The notes beneath the pieces were generated by a model. The model made no database searches, was not told where the DNA came from, and saw nothing but the letters and a program-made list of their open reading frames with translations. The position numbers and the translations under genes are program-made. DNA of 64,000 nucleotides from Paenibacillaceae bacterium (GTDB taxonomy: Bacteria; Bacillota; Bacilli; Paenibacillales; CANHGK01), in NCBI GenBank assembly GCA_947460235.1, contig CANHGK010000003.1:86377-150376 (forward strand), written 5' to 3'. The first letter of the stretch is position 1; each line of letters begins with the position of its first letter. Below are positions 26,578-34,267 of the stretch, piece by piece.

Positions 26578-26606
26578 ATCGTATAGTTCTGACGCCTGAT
26601 TGTAAA
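26578..26606 (-). promoter_or_regulatory. Promoter of the EIICBA-ptsI-pfpI operon
   Basis: Minus-strand -35 TTTACA and -10 TACGAT with a 17-base spacer. The leader is short, with no room for a GlcT/LicT antiterminator site. Confidence 0.65.
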
Positions 26607-26616
26607 GAAAGGGAAT

Positions 26617-26665
26617 ACAAAAATCCGGATAATCCGCCTTCAAAAAGGCAATCATCCGGATTTAC
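26617..26665 (-). terminator. Terminator after the coat protein genes
   Basis: Minus strand AAATCCGGAT pairs with ATCCGGATTT, with an inner GCC/GGC stem, followed by TTTTTG. Confidence 0.85.
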
Positions 26666-26679
26666 TTCTTCGATATGAA

Positions 26680-26949
26680 TCAGTGACTAAGATAACCACT
26701 GAATTTTGTTTTTGCCTGTTCGATCTCTTGCTTTTGCGCGGGTTTCAATTCATACCAGCCTTTTTTCATCATCAATGAAAACACTTGTTTTTGTGCTAAA
26801 TGTGTTTCATTGAGCAATGAAAACAATTCTTGAACGAGTGGACCTTGTTGGGATTCCGTTAATCCCGTACTGTAACCTGACGCTAAATATTTTTCATAAC
26901 CTAGTAAGTCCGTTACGCGATCTTGATCGGAAAATAATTGCTGATTCAT
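26680..26949 (-). CDS. CotF-like spore coat protein
   Basis: An 89-residue helical protein of the CotF family. It has LGYEKYLASGYSTGLTES and NETHLAQKQVFSLMMKKGWY followed by KPAQKQEIEQA, as in the many small CotF-type proteins of Paenibacillus and relatives. These proteins are packed into the spore coat. GAGGAGG lies six bases before the ATG. The second coat-like gene ends 14 bases upstream, so both form one transcript. It is direct evidence that the organism forms endospores. Confidence 0.8.
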   Translation of the reverse strand: MNQQLFSDQDRVTDLLGYEKYLASGYSTGLTESQQGPLVQELFSLLNETHLAQKQVFSLMMKKGWYELKPAQKQEIEQAKTKFSGYLSH

Positions 26950-26963
26950 TGTGATTCCTCCTC

Positions 26964-27257
26964 TTAATGAAGTTGTTGAAGCAATTTCCGATAATTTTGC
27001 TCGTGTTTTTGGCCAATCGTTTGAAATAATGTTTTCACTTCAGCATCTTGTGATTGCTCAGCCATTGCGAAACATTTTTTCATACCAAGTAATTCCCACG
27101 ATAAAAAATCACTAATATACAACACTTCTTTTTCTGTCAAACTACCAATCCCTTGAAAATTTGTCGATCCCGTAAACGAACTCGAACCGGTGTACGCTGC
27201 TGTCGCTGGTGTCGTTGTCGTCGTAGGTGTGCCTTGCTTTGGTGTCGCTTGCAACAT
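26964..27257 (-). CDS. Second CotF-like spore coat protein
   Basis: A 97-residue protein. The first 40 residues are a Thr, Ser, Gly-rich linker (GTPTTTTTPATAAYTG). The rest is helical and CotF/ferritin-like: LTEKEVLYISDFLSWELLG, MKKCFAMAEQSQDAEVKTL and IGQKHEQNYRKLLQQL. The tail pattern is shared by many coat proteins of the family. ATG at 27257 has AAAAGGAG nine bases upstream. It is cotranscribed with the next coat gene. Timing of expression cannot be read; no clear sigma-K or sigma-E promoter was identified. Confidence 0.75.
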   Translation of the reverse strand: MLQATPKQGTPTTTTTPATAAYTGSSSFTGSTNFQGIGSLTEKEVLYISDFLSWELLGMKKCFAMAEQSQDAEVKTLFQTIGQKHEQNYRKLLQQLH

Positions 27258-27284
27258 GTTCGCACGCTCCTTTTGTAGTCGAAT

Positions 27285-27330
27285 ATAAAAAATCGGAGTC
27301 ACCGAATTGAACATCCGGTAACTCCGATTA
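27285..27330 (-). terminator. Terminator after the CoA-binding protein gene
   Basis: Minus strand AATCGGAGTTACCG pairs with CGGTGACTCCGATT (one mismatch), followed by TTTTTAT. It overlaps the upstream region of the coat genes. Confidence 0.85.
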
Positions 27331-27370
27331 CTTTGGCTTTATTTCAGCATTTTTATACTCAGTTTATAAA

Positions 27371-27808
27371 TTATCCGCGACGACGTCCGCGCAGTGCATG
27401 TTCCACTTTGATACAGCGATCCATGATAACGACGAGTCCACTGTCTCCAGCTATTTTTGCACTTTCCTCATTGTAAACACCTTGTTGGAGCCAAAGTGAC
27501 TTCGCCCCGACCGCAACTGCTTGTTCGGCAGAAGAAAGGGTCTCTTCACTGCGCCGAAATACATTCACGATGTCAATCGAAATGTCCTTGGGCACATCCG
27601 CAAGTGATGCATAACATTTTTCACCCAAAATCGATTCGCGCGCCGGATTGATTGGAATAATCGTGTAACCCGCATCTTGCATCGCTGCAGACACTTGAAA
27701 TGACGGACGATCTTCTTTATCAGACAAACCGACTACGGCAATGACTCTACAAGTAGTTAGAATTGCATCAATCGCTTCCCAGTCTGGATTTTGAAAATGG
27801 TTACTCAT
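27371..27808 (-). CDS. CoA-binding (YccU-like) protein
   Basis: A 145-residue Rossmann-fold protein of the CoA_binding_2 family. It shows VIAVVGLSDKEDRPS (nucleotide loop), YTIIPINPARESILGEKCY, IDIVNVFRRSEE and LWLQQGVYNEES. The family resembles the alpha subunit of succinyl-CoA ligase but lacks the catalytic half; its biological role is unknown. Its ATG touches the aroA stop (ATGC/TAATG type overlap of one base), so it is at the end of the chrA-crcB-crcB-aroA run. Confidence 0.88.
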   Translation of the reverse strand: MSNHFQNPDWEAIDAILTTCRVIAVVGLSDKEDRPSFQVSAAMQDAGYTIIPINPARESILGEKCYASLADVPKDISIDIVNVFRRSEETLSSAEQAVAVGAKSLWLQQGVYNEESAKIAGDSGLVVIMDRCIKVEHALRGRRRG

Positions 27809-29100
27809 TATGCAATCACCTCAATGTTCGCACCGAGCGCACGCAGATGATCAAAATAACCTGGGTACGATTTGCCGACATGCTCTGCATCACGAATTGT
27901 TAAGCCTTTTTTGGAACGCATACCGACAATGGTCAGTGCCATAATCACGCGGTGGTCAAAATGCGCATTAATTTCTACGCCGCCCTCAACGCCTTCCGGT
28001 TTGCCATGCACAATAATTTCGCTTTGACGTTCTTCGACGTCAGCGCCCGCTTTACGAAGTTCATTCAGGTAATCCGTAATTCGATCGCACTCTTTGTAAC
28101 GCAAGTTTTCTACATTGTAAAACCGCGATGTTCCCTCTGCAAATACGGCAGCTGCAACCATTGCAAGCACCGCATCCGTCGCAACATCACCGTCGATCTC
28201 TACCGCTTTCAACGTTTGATTGCCTTTGACATGCACGATTCCGTTCTCGTGCGTGAGTGGAACATTCATCATGCGAAGCACATCAACAATCGCGCGTTCA
28301 CCTTGTTTACTTTTCTCGAGTAATCGATGTACGACAACATCAGAATTGGTCACTGCTGCTGCCGCCAAAATTGCTGCTGACCCTGGGTAATCTCCTTGAA
28401 CCGCCATTTCTTGTGCACGATACGCTTGGTTTCCTTTGACACGATACAACATACCGTCATTTTCAACGTCAACTTCAATTCCAAATTGCTCAAGCACTTC
28501 AAGTGTTTGACCGATAACAATTTTGGATTTTAAGTCATGCAAAACTTCAATTACGCTGTCCTCTTTAAGAAGAGGTGTCACGAACAACAACGCGCTCAAA
28601 AACTGTGAGCTTACATTGCCTGAAACCGTAATGTGTCCACCTTTTGGTTCGCCGCCAAAAATCGTAATCGGCAATTTCCCGTTTTGGTGTTCAACGCGCA
28701 CATTCATTTGGTGAAGTGCATCGATCAAGTCATCATGCGGACGTTTCCCGAGTGATTCTGGATACTTATTCACATACTCGGCTTTTGTACAAAGTGCTGT
28801 TACTGCCATCAAAAAACGCAACACCGCACCTGCATTACCAACATCCAATACCGGGTCGACTTTCGGTTGATTGCCAAAACCGGTTATGCGAATTTCAGTT
28901 TCATTTTCCTCAAGTACCGCACCAAGTTCAATTAAACAACGACGCATCGCATCGCTATCCTGACTGTGAGCCGGATATTTGATCACGCTCGTACCGTCCG
29001 CCAAACCTGCGGCAAGCATATAACGAGTCGTATAGTTTTTTGAAGATAATGCTTGGATTTCACCTTGTAACGACTGCCCTGGATGCACAAAAACGTTCAT
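27808..29100 (-). CDS. aroA: 3-phosphoshikimate 1-carboxyvinyltransferase (EPSP synthase), divergent type
   Basis: A 430-residue enzyme of the shikimate pathway joining shikimate-3-phosphate and phosphoenolpyruvate. Two-domain fold with SSKNYTTRY near residue 20, VGNAGAVLRFL near 90, SSQFLSALL, RYKECDRITDY, HFDHRVIMAL and HVGKSYPGYF. Lys, the Asp of DVATDAV, Glu, two Arg and the late Lys of the active site are kept. Several residues of the phosphoenolpyruvate/glyphosate pocket differ from the E. coli enzyme (see findings). ATG at 29100 with AAGGGG nine bases upstream. It follows crcB by 16 bases. Confidence 0.9.
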   Translation of the reverse strand: MNVFVHPGQSLQGEIQALSSKNYTTRYMLAAGLADGTSVIKYPAHSQDSDAMRRCLIELGAVLEENETEIRITGFGNQPKVDPVLDVGNAGAVLRFLMAVTALCTKAEYVNKYPESLGKRPHDDLIDALHQMNVRVEHQNGKLPITIFGGEPKGGHITVSGNVSSQFLSALLFVTPLLKEDSVIEVLHDLKSKIVIGQTLEVLEQFGIEVDVENDGMLYRVKGNQAYRAQEMAVQGDYPGSAAILAAAAVTNSDVVVHRLLEKSKQGERAIVDVLRMMNVPLTHENGIVHVKGNQTLKAVEIDGDVATDAVLAMVAAAVFAEGTSRFYNVENLRYKECDRITDYLNELRKAGADVEERQSEIIVHGKPEGVEGGVEINAHFDHRVIMALTIVGMRSKKGLTIRDAEHVGKSYPGYFDHLRALGANIEVIA

Positions 29101-29116
29101 GTCATTTTTCCCCTTC

Positions 29117-29482
29117 TCACAACGATCCATTCAGCCACTTTCCGCATAAAACGGCAGCTAAACCGATCCCAAATTGTAATGCCCAAGAAATCGCGAGCGT
29201 GCCATAACGCCGCGCATTCAATAGTTGAATACTTTCCCACATCAATGTTGAGAATGTCGTCAATCCGCCGAGCACACCGGTAACAACAAGCGCACGAACT
29301 TCATCCGGCACGCCCATTGAACTCACCCAGCCAATAAAAAAACAACCAAGCACGTTCACGATCGTCGTCGGCAATGGAAATTCATTGCCTCGCCGCTTCA
29401 ACCATGCACCAAGCGAGACGTTGATTCCGTCACGTAACAACGTGCCTAACGCACCGCCAATCATGACATATAACCAAATCAT
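29117..29482 (-). CDS. crcB: CrcB/Fluc fluoride channel, second subunit
   Basis: A 121-residue four-helix membrane protein of the Fluc family, which lets fluoride leave the cell. It shows IGGALGTLLRDGIN, FPLPTTIVNVLGCFFIG and VLGGLTTFSTLMWES, including the Asn and the TFST filter segment. Its start overlaps the stop of the first crcB by four bases. Paired crcB genes in Bacilli usually make a heterodimer. No fluoride riboswitch is visible upstream of the run. Confidence 0.92.
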   Translation of the reverse strand: MIWLYVMIGGALGTLLRDGINVSLGAWLKRRGNEFPLPTTIVNVLGCFFIGWVSSMGVPDEVRALVVTGVLGGLTTFSTLMWESIQLLNARRYGTLAISWALQFGIGLAAVLCGKWLNGSL

Positions 29483-29892
29483 CGGACGCGGTTCACCACC
29501 CAAACCAATGACATTCCAACGCCTAAACTGCTTAGCACATAGGATCCGGCAATCCAAATACCTTCCGATTGAACAATGTTCCATGATTCTAGCCCAAACG
29601 CCGAAAAGGTCGTAAATGCACCAAGATAACCTGTCCCGATAAGTCGCTGAATCGAAGGATGCGACCACCGACTCGATGTTCCCGCCTGCATTCGTAATAA
29701 ACCAAGCAAAAATGACCCAATCATATTACATACCCACGTCGCTAGCGGGAATGGAACCGTCACCCCATGTAATAGCAACCCGACTGCATAACGTGACCAC
29801 GCGCCGAGTCCACCAAACCCAAGTAACAAAAGCCGAATTTGCCATTCTTGTAATTCCAAACGTTTAACCAAAAAATGCACCAACCAATCCAC
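29479..29892 (-). CDS. crcB: CrcB/Fluc fluoride channel, first subunit
   Basis: A 137-residue Fluc protein: LGFGGLGAWSRYAVG, PFPLATWVCNMIGSFLLG and YLGAFTTFSAFGLES, with the membrane-embedded Asn and the TFSAF segment. It probably pairs with the second crcB. The start is uncertain: GTG at 29892 lies inside the end of chrA without a clear ribosome site, while GTG at 29880 has GGTGG eight bases upstream. Either way it overlaps chrA, so translation is coupled. Confidence 0.9.
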   Translation of the reverse strand: MDWLVHFLVKRLELQEWQIRLLLLGFGGLGAWSRYAVGLLLHGVTVPFPLATWVCNMIGSFLLGLLRMQAGTSSRWSHPSIQRLIGTGYLGAFTTFSAFGLESWNIVQSEGIWIAGSYVLSSLGVGMSLVWVVNRVR

Positions 29893-30985
29893 CGACGATT
29901 AACAGCCAGAGACTGCTGATGGGCCATTTGAACATCGTGATGAGCGCGATCACTGCAAGTACAACCCACCATACCAACTGTAAATTTGGAAGCGCGAATT
30001 CGCATGTGACTTTTGCCATAAATACAAAACTCGCAATTTGAACGCCATCGAGTGCATCGGAAAACCATCGTAAACTTCGTAATCCCGACATTCTGCGCAT
30101 AAAAAATCCAATCAATAAAAACGACGGCAAAAAAATTGCAACCGTCGCGGTCAATCCGCCCAACCAACCATTCGTGAAATATCCAATGAACGTAGCCGAT
30201 GTAAAAAGTGGTCCGGGCGTAATTTGTCCCATCGCAATAGAATCCGCAATCGCACTTTCCGGTAAAATCCCCAGTCTAGTCACGAATTCTTGTTTCAAAA
30301 AAGCAAACAAAACATAACCGCTACCAAATAACATCAAGCCAATTTTGAACATCGACCAAAACAGTTGCATCAAACTGAAGCCTTCCACAATCATTACGTT
30401 GTCATTATCCGAGCGTTGTTGAAGGGTACGGACATAACGCCATATCGCCACGAAAAAACCGGTTACGATCAGCAACAACCATTCATTCACTTGTGTCTGT
30501 TGCGATAAAAAAAACGCAAAACCTGCAATCACGATCAACTCGAATCGGTCAACGCCTTTACGAGTCAGCATATTGCGTCCCCACATATACAACGCTTGAA
30601 TAATAACGGCGAGCACAACTGACTGAATACCGAGCAATGCCGCGTGTACGATTGGTTCATTGATAAACGTTTGATACACCGTCGACAACAGCATCACGAG
30701 TACCATTGCCGGCCAAATAAACCCCGCTCCTGCAGCCCATAATCCAGCCATACCCGCTTGCCAATAGCCGAGCATCATACTTAATTGCGTCGAGTTCGGC
30801 CCTGGTAACAAATTCGTAAATGCATATGCATCATAAAATTCCGCTTCGTCGATCCAGCCTTTGCGTTCGACCAACTCACGACGCATCAACGCAACGTGTG
30901 CAGCAGGTCCACCGAATCCGATCCACCCTAACCAACTGAATGTACGAAAAACATTCCATACTGATGACCGGTGACGCGTTGACAT
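29864..30985 (-). CDS. chrA: Chromate transporter ChrA
   Basis: A 373-residue two-domain member of the CHR family with about ten membrane helices. Both repeats carry the family marks: FGGPAAHVALMRRELV and NLLPGPNSTQLSMMLGY in the first, MLFGSGYVLFAFLKQEF and MGQITPGPLFTSATFIGY in the second. ChrA proteins export chromate; in many soil bacteria the substrate is not proven. It opens a run with two fluoride channel genes, giving an inorganic anion resistance group. Confidence 0.93.
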   Translation of the reverse strand: MSTRHRSSVWNVFRTFSWLGWIGFGGPAAHVALMRRELVERKGWIDEAEFYDAYAFTNLLPGPNSTQLSMMLGYWQAGMAGLWAAGAGFIWPAMVLVMLLSTVYQTFINEPIVHAALLGIQSVVLAVIIQALYMWGRNMLTRKGVDRFELIVIAGFAFFLSQQTQVNEWLLLIVTGFFVAIWRYVRTLQQRSDNDNVMIVEGFSLMQLFWSMFKIGLMLFGSGYVLFAFLKQEFVTRLGILPESAIADSIAMGQITPGPLFTSATFIGYFTNGWLGGLTATVAIFLPSFLLIGFFMRRMSGLRSLRWFSDALDGVQIASFVFMAKVTCEFALPNLQLVWWVVLAVIALITMFKWPISSLWLLIVGGLVGAFFG

Positions 30986-31047
30986 ACAAATCTCTCCTTG
31001 ACTATGATGTAATTAATCAATAAATGATTTAATTAGGAGGTAACCTG

Positions 31048-31362
31048 ATGTCTGATTATGAATTAATTTCACCGATTGAATTACAAAAACGCTTGGACAC
31101 ACCTAGTCAACCGATGATTATCGATGTGCGTGAAGACGAAGAAGTTGCAGAAGGAGTTATTCCTGGTGCAATCCATATCCGGATGAACGATATTCCTGAG
31201 CACATGCACGAAATTCCGAAAGACGAAGAAGTTATCTTCGTTTGTCGTAGTGGAGGACGTAGCGGACGCGTATGTGACTACTTGCTTGCGAACGGCTATG
31301 ATAAAGTCGTGAACATGACCGGCGGAATGCTGCGATGGACTGGCGAAACCGTCAATCTCTAA
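31048..31362 (+). CDS. Rhodanese-like sulfurtransferase
   Basis: A 104-residue single-domain rhodanese. The active loop is VFVCRSGGRSGRV with the persulfide Cys near residue 66; IIDVREDEEVAEGVIPGAIHI opens the fold and NMTGGMLRWTGE closes it. Such proteins move sulfur or serve redox roles. AGGAGG lies eight bases before the ATG. It is divergent from chrA and its last bases overlap the end of the convergent aroK by four. Confidence 0.93.
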   Translation: MSDYELISPIELQKRLDTPSQPMIIDVREDEEVAEGVIPGAIHIRMNDIPEHMHEIPKDEEVIFVCRSGGRSGRVCDYLLANGYDKVVNMTGGMLRWTGETVNL

Positions 31363-31880
31363 TTCAAGCTTGAAAAGCGCTCAACAATTTGCTCGACAAT
31401 TTCATCTATTGTGAGTGCGTCTGTTTGGATCATTTGATCCGCAAAATCATATGCATGTGCACGATCTTGTAATAAACGGTAGACCCGCTCACTGACGTTG
31501 CCTGCAAGCAACGGACGTTGCGGGTCTTTCGTTACTCGCGCAATGATCGTTTCTGCATCTGCAGTTAAACGTACAACCCATCCGTTCGAAAGCATACAGA
31601 CTTGATTTGCAGCAGCGAGCACCGCACCGCCACCTGTCGCGATAACCTGACGACCTCCGCTAAGTACCTTCACAAGTACTTTGCTCTCGATTGTACGAAA
31701 CGCTATTTCTCCTTGCTCCGCAAAAATAGACGGGATTGTCTGCTGCGACACCCGTTCGATTTCTGCATCCGTATCTGCATAGGACCATCCAAGCCGGTCG
31801 GCCAACGCGTGACCAACCGAGCTTTTACCGGTACCCATAAATCCAATTAAAATAATATTCTCAAACCTACGTTCACGCAT
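31359..31880 (-). CDS. aroK: Shikimate kinase
   Basis: A 173-residue kinase that phosphorylates shikimate, the step before EPSP synthase. P-loop GFMGTGKSSVG, the substrate DTDAEIE motif, FRTIESKVL and the adenine-side ATGGGAVL are present; QRPLLAG is the lid region. It follows gnd by two bases. With aroA (27.8 kb) and aroE (51.4 kb) this is the third shikimate gene in the window, each in a different operon. Confidence 0.95.
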   Translation of the reverse strand: MRERRFENIILIGFMGTGKSSVGHALADRLGWSYADTDAEIERVSQQTIPSIFAEQGEIAFRTIESKVLVKVLSGGRQVIATGGGAVLAAANQVCMLSNGWVVRLTADAETIIARVTKDPQRPLLAGNVSERVYRLLQDRAHAYDFADQMIQTDALTIDEIVEQIVERFSSLN

Positions 31881-31882
31881 GA

Positions 31883-33295
31883 CTATTCCATCCAGTTAGT
31901 ATGGAATACGCCTTCTTTGTCAACACGTTGGTATGTGTGTGCTCCAAAATAATCACGTTGTGCTTGCAATAAGTTAGCAGGCAATACCGCGGAACGGTAA
32001 CTATCGAAGTATGCTAGTGCACTCGAGAAACAAGGGACTGGTACGCCGATTTGAACTGCTTTTGCGATGACTTGACGAAGTGCGGCTTGATACTCATTCA
32101 TGACGCCAGAAAAATACTCATCAAGTAACAAGTTCGTTAATTCCGGATTGCGATCAAATGCATCTTTAATGTTTTGTAAGAAACGTGCGCGGATAATACA
32201 ACCTCCGCGGAAAATCATTGCGATACTACCGTATTTCAAGTTCCAATTCATTTCACCGGACATCGAACGCATTTGCGCGAACCCTTGAGCATAAGAGCAA
32301 ATTTTACTCGCATATAATCCGCGGCGAACCGCTTCGATCCATTCTACGCGATCTGCATCAGAAATCGTTGATTTCGCAGGTCCATTCAAGATTGCAGATG
32401 CTTTTACGCGCTCATCTTTCATTGCGGATAGGAAGCGTGCGAAAACAGATTCTGTGATGATCGACAATGGAACGCCAAGATCAAGGGATGATTGGCTCGT
32501 CCATTTGCCAGTACCTTTTTGGCCGGCTTTGTCTAAAATGACATCAACCATTGGTTTGCCTGTTTCTTCGTCCACTTTTTTGAAAATATCGGTTGTAATC
32601 TCAATTAAATAGCTATCGAGTTCACCTTTGTTCCACTCGCCAAAAATTTCATGTAAATCTGAAGCCTGAACGCCAAGCGTTTCTTTCAACAAGTGGTATG
32701 CTTCGCAAATTAATTGCATATCACCATATTCAATTCCGTTATGCACCATTTTCACGTAGTGACCGGCACCGTCAGGTCCGATATATGTGCAACATGGATC
32801 TCCGCCAACTTTTGCTGCAATCGCTTCAAAAATTGGTTTCACATCGTTATAAGCAGACTCTGGACCACCTGGCATTAATGCAGGACCTAGTAGCGCGCCT
32901 TCTTCTCCGCCCGAAACCCCAGAACCGATAAACCTAAAACCTTGTGCAGTTAACGCATGTTCACGGCGAATCGTATCTTCATAGAACGAGTTACCGCCAT
33001 CGATGATAATATCCCCTTTATCCAAATGCGGCGTTAATTGAGCGATGGTATCATCCGTACTTGAACCAGCTTTAACCATAACCAAAATTTTGCGTGGAAT
33101 TTCAAGGCTGTTTACGAAATCTTGAATCGTTTGGGAACCAATCAGATTCTTACCTGGTGATTCTTCCAAAAGTGTTGCTGTTTTCTCATAACTCCGGTTA
33201 AACACGGCTACGGTATATCCGCGGCTCTCAATATTTAACGCTAAATTTTTCCCCATCACGGCAAGTCCGACGACCCCGATCTGTGCCAACTTCAT
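31883..33295 (-). CDS. gnd: 6-phosphogluconate dehydrogenase, decarboxylating
   Basis: A 470-residue enzyme of the oxidative pentose phosphate pathway, giving ribulose-5-phosphate, CO2 and a reduced nicotinamide. The start [20 protein letters not shown] binds the cofactor, and NRSYEKT fits [25 protein letters not shown] with the catalytic Lys in YVKMVHNG, and [10 protein letters not shown] follow. Length is typical of the dimeric form. It is first of a gnd-aroK pair; the pathway also supplies erythrose-4-phosphate for aromatic synthesis. Confidence 0.96.
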   Translation of the reverse strand: MKLAQIGVVGLAVMGKNLALNIESRGYTVAVFNRSYEKTATLLEESPGKNLIGSQTIQDFVNSLEIPRKILVMVKAGSSTDDTIAQLTPHLDKGDIIIDGGNSFYEDTIRREHALTAQGFRFIGSGVSGGEEGALLGPALMPGGPESAYNDVKPIFEAIAAKVGGDPCCTYIGPDGAGHYVKMVHNGIEYGDMQLICEAYHLLKETLGVQASDLHEIFGEWNKGELDSYLIEITTDIFKKVDEETGKPMVDVILDKAGQKGTGKWTSQSSLDLGVPLSIITESVFARFLSAMKDERVKASAILNGPAKSTISDADRVEWIEAVRRGLYASKICSYAQGFAQMRSMSGEMNWNLKYGSIAMIFRGGCIIRARFLQNIKDAFDRNPELTNLLLDEYFSGVMNEYQAALRQVIAKAVQIGVPVPCFSSALAYFDSYRSAVLPANLLQAQRDYFGAHTYQRVDKEGVFHTNWME

Positions 33296-33383
33296 TTCAT
33301 CGCTTCCTTTATCTGAGGTTTTGTATACATAAGTTCACGTTCCTCAGTTTACCACGAAGCGAATTATGAAGTAAACCGCACGT

Positions 33384-34136
33384 TCAAATGCTAAACTCCC
33401 GTTTCATTACTTGCATAAATAACAAATTACCACCGCACAAATTCGGAAGATAAGATCCATCAAATGCCCATGGCGTATATCGGAACAATACATACGTCGC
33501 ACCATTGGCAATATCGATGACCGGTTGGAAAACCATGTTTTTCACGGTCAACGTTTTCCCCGCATTAATTGTCATCCGAAATGGAAAAACATTGGGTGCC
33601 GTAATAAATAATTCATGCAACCTACGTGCAGCGTTGGATATTTGAACATCAAATCCACTTACATTCAATAAGTCGCCACTATCAAGTGCTCCGTACCCCA
33701 TTGCAAATAATATTGTGCGACTCGTTGGCCCAATTGCGCCTGGTTTCAAATGTAGTAGGCCTTGCTCTTTTTGTAGCATGGTTAATAAAATCGCTGCATG
33801 TACTGCGTACTCCCGTTGAGCTTTGTAAATGAGCTGGGATGGGACGATCGTTTTTCCTGTATTCACAGGAATGTTGGAAGGCGTGAGACGAAACAAGGGG
33901 ATCGGCTTTGCCAATATTGAATTGCGTTGATCGAGGAAATTTTGAATTTGTAATTGAGTCATGCCGTTCGGAGCTTCAAAATAACGATCCTGAATCATCT
34001 CATTCAACATAAAACCGTTGACGACATATTTTTGCGCAGGTATTGCTTGAGCCGCTTGGGAAACATTGAATGATCCCAACAACCAAACCAAACAGACAAC
34101 TACCAAAACAGCTTGAACCGACTTTTTCTTAATCAG
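33384..34136 (-). CDS. Secreted lysozyme-like protein, probable CTG start
   Basis: A 250-residue exported protein. From a CTG at 34136 the protein starts (M)IKKKSVQAVLVVVCLVWLL and has a perfect signal peptide ending SQAAQA. An AAAGGAG ribosome site lies nine bases before that CTG; the next usable codon, TTG at 34106, has none and would remove the basic start. The mature part shows TQLQIQNFLDQRNS, then YAVHAAILLTMLQKEQGLL with a Glu placed as in lysozyme-like folds, and ends in a YTPW segment. A peptidoglycan-active enzyme is likely but unproven. The -35 of gnd lies on the other side; no partner genes. Confidence 0.65.
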   Translation of the reverse strand: MIKKKSVQAVLVVVCLVWLLGSFNVSQAAQAIPAQKYVVNGFMLNEMIQDRYFEAPNGMTQLQIQNFLDQRNSILAKPIPLFRLTPSNIPVNTGKTIVPSQLIYKAQREYAVHAAILLTMLQKEQGLLHLKPGAIGPTSRTILFAMGYGALDSGDLLNVSGFDVQISNAARRLHELFITAPNVFPFRMTINAGKTLTVKNMVFQPVIDIANGATYVLFRYTPWAFDGSYLPNLCGGNLLFMQVMKREFSI

Positions 34137-34214
34137 ACCTGATCGCTCCTTTGAACAAATGATATTGTCTTCACAGAGTAGCCGATCTTGCCGGATGAGG
34201 TATCCTGATTATGC

Positions 34215-34264
34215 ACAAAAACATAAAAACGTGGCAGTACTGTTTTTATACAGTACCCCCACGC
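34215..34264 (-). terminator. Terminator after the hybrid histidine kinase gene
   Basis: Minus strand CGTGG..GTACTGT pairs with ACAGTAC..CCACG, followed by TTTTTATGTTTTT. Confidence 0.9.
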
Positions 34265-34267
34265 CAA

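Noticed and set aside
30986..31047. Fluoride riboswitch before chrA-crcB
   Set aside because: The leader is too short and shows no pseudoknot pattern.
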